Source of the DNA: an uncultured Bacteroidales bacterium
GTDB taxonomy: Bacteria; Bacteroidota; Bacteroidia; Bacteroidales; ML635J-15
Length of the DNA stretch: 42,345 nt
Reading direction: 5' to 3'
NCBI GenBank assembly: GCA_937982115.1
Contig: CALJNE010000042.1
Coordinates: 1 to 42,345, forward strand
Shown in pieces: positions 37,976-42,345 of this stretch (positions within the stretch are counted from its first letter, which is position 1; the number at the start of each line of letters is the position of its first letter). The notes beneath the pieces are model-generated. The model ran no database searches and was not told where the DNA came from. It saw only the letters and a list, made by a program, of their open reading frames with translations. Both the position numbers and the translations under genes were made by a program.

Positions 37976-38611
37976 ATGAATAAAGAAATTTTACTAAAAG
38001 AGGCTTGTTTACAATTTTTAAAAGAAAACCTTAATAATGTTGATCCAGGTCATGATATTTTACATGCGGTCAGAGTTTTAAATCTTTCTCTAAAAATTGC
38101 CAGAAATCATATGGTGAACAATAATCTTATAATTGCTGCCTCGCTTCTACATGATGTGGCAGATCATAAATTTCCCAAAAACCAGAAATTTATTAAAAAT
38201 AAAATATACACCTTCCTTGATAATCAATATCTCAATCCTTCTGAAATTGATGAATTTTTCTTCATAATCGAAAACATTTCTTTTTCTAAAAACAGTTCCT
38301 TAAACGACAATTGCAGTTTAGAATTAAAAATAATTCAGGATGCAGACAGACTTGATGCAATTGGAGCAATTGGTATTGCCAGAGCTTTCAGCTATGGAGG
38401 TTTTAAAAACAGACCTATTTTCTGTAGTTCGGATAATCTATACTCACAAAATCCCGAAAAAAATTCAACAATACAACATTTTTACGATAAACTACTGCTG
38501 ATAAAAAATCTTTTAAACACACCCGAAGCAAAGCAAATTGCCGAAAAAAGACATAATTTTATGCAAGATTTCTTAAATGAATTCTATTCAGAATGGTTTT
38601 TACAAATCTAA
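37976..38611 (+). CDS. HD-domain phosphohydrolase (YedJ-like)
   Basis: A 211-residue cytosolic HD protein. Metal ligands are visible as H30 (GHDILHAVRV), H59-D60 (LLHDVADHKF) and an aspartate in IIQDADRLDAIGAIG (D122 or D124). Similarity to the YedJ-type family is strong in the last motif. Substrate is unknown; a nucleotide or phosphate ester is likely for the superfamily. It diverges from dnaG with 66 bp between, and its stop is 10 bp before the second tetranucleotide tract. Confidence 0.88.
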   Translation: MNKEILLKEACLQFLKENLNNVDPGHDILHAVRVLNLSLKIARNHMVNNNLIIAASLLHDVADHKFPKNQKFIKNKIYTFLDNQYLNPSEIDEFFFIIENISFSKNSSLNDNCSLELKIIQDADRLDAIGAIGIARAFSYGGFKNRPIFCSSDNLYSQNPEKNSTIQHFYDKLLLIKNLLNTPEAKQIAEKRHNFMQDFLNEFYSEWFLQI

Positions 38612-38620
38612 TATTAAAAC

Positions 38621-38771
38621 TAACCAATCAACTATCCAACTAACTATATAACTACCCAACTAACTAACTAACTGACTAACCGACTAACTAACTAACTAAC
38701 TAACTGACTAACTGACTAACTGACCAACTAACCAACTAACCAACTAACCAACTGCCTAACCAACCTATCAA
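38621..38771. repeat. GTTA/GTCA/GTTG tetranucleotide tract, copy 2
   Basis: About 150 bases of CTAA, CTGA and CCAA units on the plus strand, that is, the same units as at 317-411 but inverted. Its right part, about 38728-38771, encodes the last residues and the stop codon of the transglutaminase-like gene. The left end is more degenerate (ACTATCC, ACTATATA, ACTACCC). Confidence 0.9.
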
Positions 38772-41328
38772 CAGAAACTAAATATCCCGAATGTAGAAAA
38801 ATAATCTCGTTATTAATATTAATAAGTATTAAAAGTGGAAGTTTTCTAATTTCACTGTTTAAATTCAATAGTTCATAATTTTTATCAACAAAAAACTCCA
38901 CATTAAATTTTTCAATTGCAGATAAATGATTTTTATTATCATCGATTAGAAAAATTGTTTTAATCTTATGTTGATGCAAGTCTTTATTTTCTTTATTAAG
39001 ATCTGATATTAAATGCATAGAAGGTTCCTCGTTTGGATTAACCCAGCACAAAACCGTAAAACCGTTTTTATTCAGGATTTCAGATGAATTTATCGCAGCA
39101 GAATACTTATTATAAACACTTTTATTTTTAAAAACTTTCTTCTCAACTTTAAAATCTGGAACTTCCGGACTATAAAATGGTACTACAGTAACTTTATTTT
39201 TAGAAATATTGAAATATGTTCTTTTAACATACGAATTTCCGTTTAAATCTCTTTTGGAGATTGTTATCATATAATTGCCTTCAGGAAATTCAATTCCTTC
39301 AATAAAATTTTGAATTGAGACACCCCACTCATATTCTAGAGTTTGTATTTTATTGTTGTCTATATTTGCGATTGTAAAATCACTCCAGTATTTTTGATCT
39401 GTACTTCCGCTTTGAATGTTAAGTTTTAAAGTTCCTCTATCTTTGCTCAATTCGTTATAAAACTCGTACCAACACTTATTATTTATATCGTATATATGCA
39501 CAGACTTAAAGACCTTATCGAAATACGCAGGGATTCCCAAACTCCTGCATAAAGCAACACAATAAATTAACTTTGACTTAACATCTGCAATTTTATATTT
39601 ATTAACAGAGGCCGGAGATATTACAACATTATAAGAATTTAATTGAGAAAAATCAATGCGATCATAAGTAGTAATTACAGTGTCAACGTAATTTATAATA
39701 TTTTCGACATTCGAATAAAAAAGATTTTTCAGGCCGTCATCAATGCTGTCCAGAATATTTTTTCGATATTTCCTGAGCGGTTCAAATTCAATCCTTGGAG
39801 ACAAGACAAATTTTTCAAATATTTCATCATCCAGTTCCAGATTTTTATTTGCTAAAGAATAAAGTAAATGTTCCTCAAGTATTTCGGCTTTAGTGTCAAT
39901 TAAATCTTTTTCAGACAAATTATAAATCAGTTCTGTTGCATATTTCTGCAAATTTTTATATGATGCTGAAATTAAAAAATTCTCAATTTCCTGCCAATTT
40001 CCGGCTGCTCTGATAAGGTATTCCTGAATTTTATTATCATATTTGAATGTTTTGCAAAACAAATCTCCTATGTTTTTATTATAAAATCCAGAAGTCTTGC
40101 TGTTTCTTACAGAATCATTATAACGAATTCTTTTTTGAGTTTCAGTAAAATCTATTTCCGGTCGGTTAATTTTATGCCCCACGGGAGCAAAATAAACAGA
40201 ATATTCATCAGGCAGATTATTTTGTTTTAAATCAATTTTAATCACACCAGTACTTTCAGGTAACAAATGAACAAACCCAAATAAGGAATCTTTAACTGCA
40301 ATTACATCAAGACTACCGTATCCTGTTTCAAAAATGCTGTAACCCTTAAATCCTGAGATAGAGCTATGAATAGAATATAATTCACAATAATTCAGAACAT
40401 AAAATTTAATTTCAGCATTTAAAACAGGTATTCCATCTATTACAGGGACAACAATTATTTTTTTTGTTTGAGCATAATCCGATGTTCTATTTATAAATCT
40501 AAAGTTAGGATTAACCGATAAAGTTTTTGAAGTTTGATTTTTCCCGCCAAATTCTCTTGTATGCACCAGCATAGCTCTTGTTGCAGGTTCGTCAAACCAA
40601 CCGTAATTTATTGTTGGAGACGGCTCGCAAGCACCGATATATTTCCAATTGCCATTAACATAAACTTCTACCCAGGCATGATTATCATCTGAGTGAGACC
40701 AACGTGGCACATAAACCTGCCTTGCAGGAATACCAACAGAACGCAATGCTGTTACAAGAAAAGTAGATTCTTCCCCACAACGACCATAGCAGGCCTTAAT
40801 TGCATCCATCGGACTTATGGTACGTTCATCTGTTCCACGATAAGTAATCATTGAATGACACCTGTTGTTTACTTCAAGAGCAACACTTTCAACACTGCTG
40901 TCTTGCCATAGTTTTAAATCCTGAAACAAATTATAAAAATAAATCCGTGCAGTATCAGGAACTTCATTATTAACTCTATATGGTAATACATAATGTTTAA
41001 AAATTTCCTCCGGAATATCTTTTAACCATGAAAAATTGTTTCGGGCTAAAATAGCATAATCAACCTGAGTTTTAAAAAAATCGAAATCAAATTCCATAAT
41101 ATCAGATAATGGCATATAAGCCACTAAAAATTTTAAATATTCGCGTTGAAGAGAATCTATTTCAGAATTTTCGATTTCATCAAAAACTTTTATGCCATAT
41201 TTGGATAAAATTTCTTTTTTAAAATTATATTCTTCTGAAAAATCATTAGTTTTATTTGTTGAGTATTTTCCACAGGAAATTAGAATTAATGCAAGAAATA
41301 TAGATAAAAAACAAAAAGAAAATTTCAT
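38728..41328 (-). CDS. Transglutaminase-like lipoprotein with a thioredoxin-like C-terminus
   Basis: An 866-residue lipoprotein (lipobox LISC, acylated C19). A transglutaminase-like domain spans about 140-260: the nucleophile C184 in YGRCGEES, H217 in DDNHAWVEVY, and GACEP near 232-236, where an acidic residue completes the triad. A second, degenerate copy of the fold may lie near residues 585-650 (CRSLGIPAYFD). The C-terminus resembles a thioredoxin fold without CxxC. The last dozen or so residues (RLVRQLVSWLVG) are encoded by the tetranucleotide tract. The frame could start at TTG 41337, overlapping the regulator stop, but the ATG at 41328 directly before the signal peptide is preferred. 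Periplasmic or surface proteolysis or cross-linking is likely; substrate unknown. Confidence 0.87.
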   Translation of the reverse strand: MKFSFCFLSIFLALILISCGKYSTNKTNDFSEEYNFKKEILSKYGIKVFDEIENSEIDSLQREYLKFLVAYMPLSDIMEFDFDFFKTQVDYAILARNNFSWLKDIPEEIFKHYVLPYRVNNEVPDTARIYFYNLFQDLKLWQDSSVESVALEVNNRCHSMITYRGTDERTISPMDAIKACYGRCGEESTFLVTALRSVGIPARQVYVPRWSHSDDNHAWVEVYVNGNWKYIGACEPSPTINYGWFDEPATRAMLVHTREFGGKNQTSKTLSVNPNFRFINRTSDYAQTKKIIVVPVIDGIPVLNAEIKFYVLNYCELYSIHSSISGFKGYSIFETGYGSLDVIAVKDSLFGFVHLLPESTGVIKIDLKQNNLPDEYSVYFAPVGHKINRPEIDFTETQKRIRYNDSVRNSKTSGFYNKNIGDLFCKTFKYDNKIQEYLIRAAGNWQEIENFLISASYKNLQKYATELIYNLSEKDLIDTKAEILEEHLLYSLANKNLELDDEIFEKFVLSPRIEFEPLRKYRKNILDSIDDGLKNLFYSNVENIINYVDTVITTYDRIDFSQLNSYNVVISPASVNKYKIADVKSKLIYCVALCRSLGIPAYFDKVFKSVHIYDINNKCWYEFYNELSKDRGTLKLNIQSGSTDQKYWSDFTIANIDNNKIQTLEYEWGVSIQNFIEGIEFPEGNYMITISKRDLNGNSYVKRTYFNISKNKVTVVPFYSPEVPDFKVEKKVFKNKSVYNKYSAAINSSEILNKNGFTVLCWVNPNEEPSMHLISDLNKENKDLHQHKIKTIFLIDDNKNHLSAIEKFNVEFFVDKNYELLNLNSEIRKLPLLILININNEIIFLHSGYLVSVDRLVRQLVSWLVG

Positions 41329-41333
41329 AAAAA

Positions 41334-42035
41334 TCAACCCAAATTAGAAATCTTTTGCAACATTTTAATATCAATAATTTTAATTCGACGTCCTTCAACT
41401 GAAATTACTCCTTCCTGAGCAAAAGACGACAATGTTCTTATGGCATTACTGGTTGTCATATTGCTCAGACTTGCCAGATCTTCGCGTGAAAGAAGAGCCT
41501 TAATTGTTTTGCCATCTTCATAAAATCCGTAATGATCAATCAAAAACAGTAAAGATTCTGCTAATCTTCCGCGTATATGTTTTTGTGTAAGACTTACTGT
41601 ACGCATATTTGATACCCCAAGCTCTGTAGCAAGAGATTTTAAAATAGCAAAAGTAAAATCCATATTTTTTTTCATTACATAAAACAGTGCATTTCTTTCT
41701 ATGGTGCAAGTTATGCAGTTTTCGAGAGCTACCGCTGAAGCAGAATAATTTTGTTCGGCAAAAAGGGCTCTATAGCCAATAAAACCTCCCGGTTTCGACA
41801 ATCGAATAATTTGATCGCGGTTTCCGGCTCCTTCCTTAAAAATCTTTGCTTTTCCCTCAACCAAACATATTAAACCTGAAGGTTTTGTATTTTCTTGAAA
41901 TATAATCTCATTTTTTTTATAGCTCTTACAGTCAGTATTATCCAATAAAAATCTTTTTTCCTCCTGAGTAAGTTTCATAAACATTGAATCAGGAGTTTCA
42001 AACAATTTCTCTTTTGCCGACAAATATTGTTTCAT
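41334..42035 (-). CDS. Crp/Fnr family transcriptional regulator
   Basis: A 233-residue regulator with a cyclic-nucleotide-binding-like domain (about 20-130, including GLICLVEGKAKIF), a long dimer helix and a C-terminal winged helix (183-222, LLSREDLASLSNMTTSNAIR). The N-terminal cysteine set of oxygen-sensing Fnr is absent (Cys only at 36, 57, 107 and 110), so the ligand is unknown. A TTG at 42050 could extend the frame by five codons; the ATG at 42035 fits the promoter better. The gene ends five bases before the transglutaminase-like lipoprotein start, so the two are very probably cotranscribed. Confidence 0.9.
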   Translation of the reverse strand: MKQYLSAKEKLFETPDSMFMKLTQEEKRFLLDNTDCKSYKKNEIIFQENTKPSGLICLVEGKAKIFKEGAGNRDQIIRLSKPGGFIGYRALFAEQNYSASAVALENCITCTIERNALFYVMKKNMDFTFAILKSLATELGVSNMRTVSLTQKHIRGRLAESLLFLIDHYGFYEDGKTIKALLSREDLASLSNMTTSNAIRTLSSFAQEGVISVEGRRIKIIDIKMLQKISNLG

Positions 42036-42050
42036 AATAGTTATTATCAA

Positions 42051-42345
42051 AATAATTTAACAAAAATATAAATTTTAAGTTAATCTGAGAAAATTAAAGC
42101 TTCTTTAATTAAAAAATTATTTCTTACAAGTCCTGAATAAGTAATTACAATTACCTTATATAATAAAAAAATATTTCGTGCTTGAGTAAAATGAAGAGTT
42201 TTCAAAATAATTTCAGCATAATTACAATTGAAAAAAAACTAATGTATTAACCTAAAATCTTGATTTTCAATTTAAAATTTCCAAAATTGCGAATCTTAGC
42301 AATATTTAATCAAAGACTATTTTATGTTTTTTTTTTTTTTTTTTT
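42051..42345. other. Right-end non-coding stretch ending in a T-run
   Basis: AT-rich, no gene seen. It holds the promoter of the Crp/Fnr gene. The last 19 bases (42327-42345) are all T, probably the point where assembly stopped. Confidence 0.6.
42061..42092 (-). promoter_or_regulatory. Promoter of the Crp/Fnr-transglutaminase unit
   Basis: On the minus strand: TTTC (42089-42092), 20 bp, TATTTTTG (42061-42068). The -7 box is exact; the -33 box has one mismatch. The start point would be about 20 bases before the ATG at 42035. Confidence 0.6.

Noticed and set aside
42327-42345. Poly-T as a biological terminator
   Set aside because: No stem precedes it and it sits at the window edge, so an assembly stop is more likely.

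Overview
The window looks like a chromosomal segment of a member of the Bacteroidota, probably an uncultured Bacteroidales-like lineage. The evidence is AT-rich DNA, several promoters of the Bacteroidota type (TTTG, 19 bp, TAnnTTTG), few Shine-Dalgarno sites, a DUF3467 gene directly after rpoC, a type IX secretion sorting-tail remnant, and PorE-like, lipoprotein and OmpA/SPOR envelope proteins. It is mostly core genome: no rRNA, CRISPR array, prophage or intact insertion sequence is visible.

Layout. 1-1140 is non-coding and repeat-rich (tetranucleotide tract, two strong hairpins). metG (+) converges on a small lipoprotein gene. 3783-18549 is one long minus-strand block of information-processing genes. 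Read in transcription order it is rpsU, xerC-like recombinase, hpf, tRNA-Thr, tRNA-Tyr, tRNA-Gly, tRNA-Thr, tuf, tRNA-Trp, secE, nusG, rplK, rplA, rplJ, rplL, rpoB, rpoC and DUF3467. It is punctuated by a terminator after tuf, a hairpin between rplL and rpoB, and a final terminator after DUF3467. glmM (+) then converges on three tandem short SSB paralogues (-).

21296-22251 is a decayed interval. It holds the C-terminal stub of a LuxR-type regulator and the C-terminal stub of a T9SS cargo protein lying head to head, then a 143-bp element with perfect 24-bp inverted ends. After it come a HAD phosphatase (-), yaaA (+), a DUF364-type protein (-) and a Pro/Gln-rich membrane protein (-).

25439-31242 is the most interesting part: a four-gene, translationally coupled plus-strand operon. 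It encodes a LysM protein with a transglycosylase-like domain that has lost its catalytic glutamate, a membrane-anchored SGNH protein, a secreted SGNH protein, and an MBOAT acyltransferase with an extra membrane insertion. Together they suggest a peptidoglycan-docked system that adds or removes acyl groups in the envelope. It is followed by dxs and a large periplasmic TPR/PD40/carboxypeptidase-regulatory/OmpA/SPOR protein resembling PorE.

The right end holds dnaG (-), an HD-domain phosphohydrolase gene (+), and a Crp/Fnr regulator gene followed at once by a transglutaminase-like lipoprotein gene (-). The 3' end of that last gene runs into a second copy of the tetranucleotide tract found at the left end. 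The window stops in a run of 19 T.
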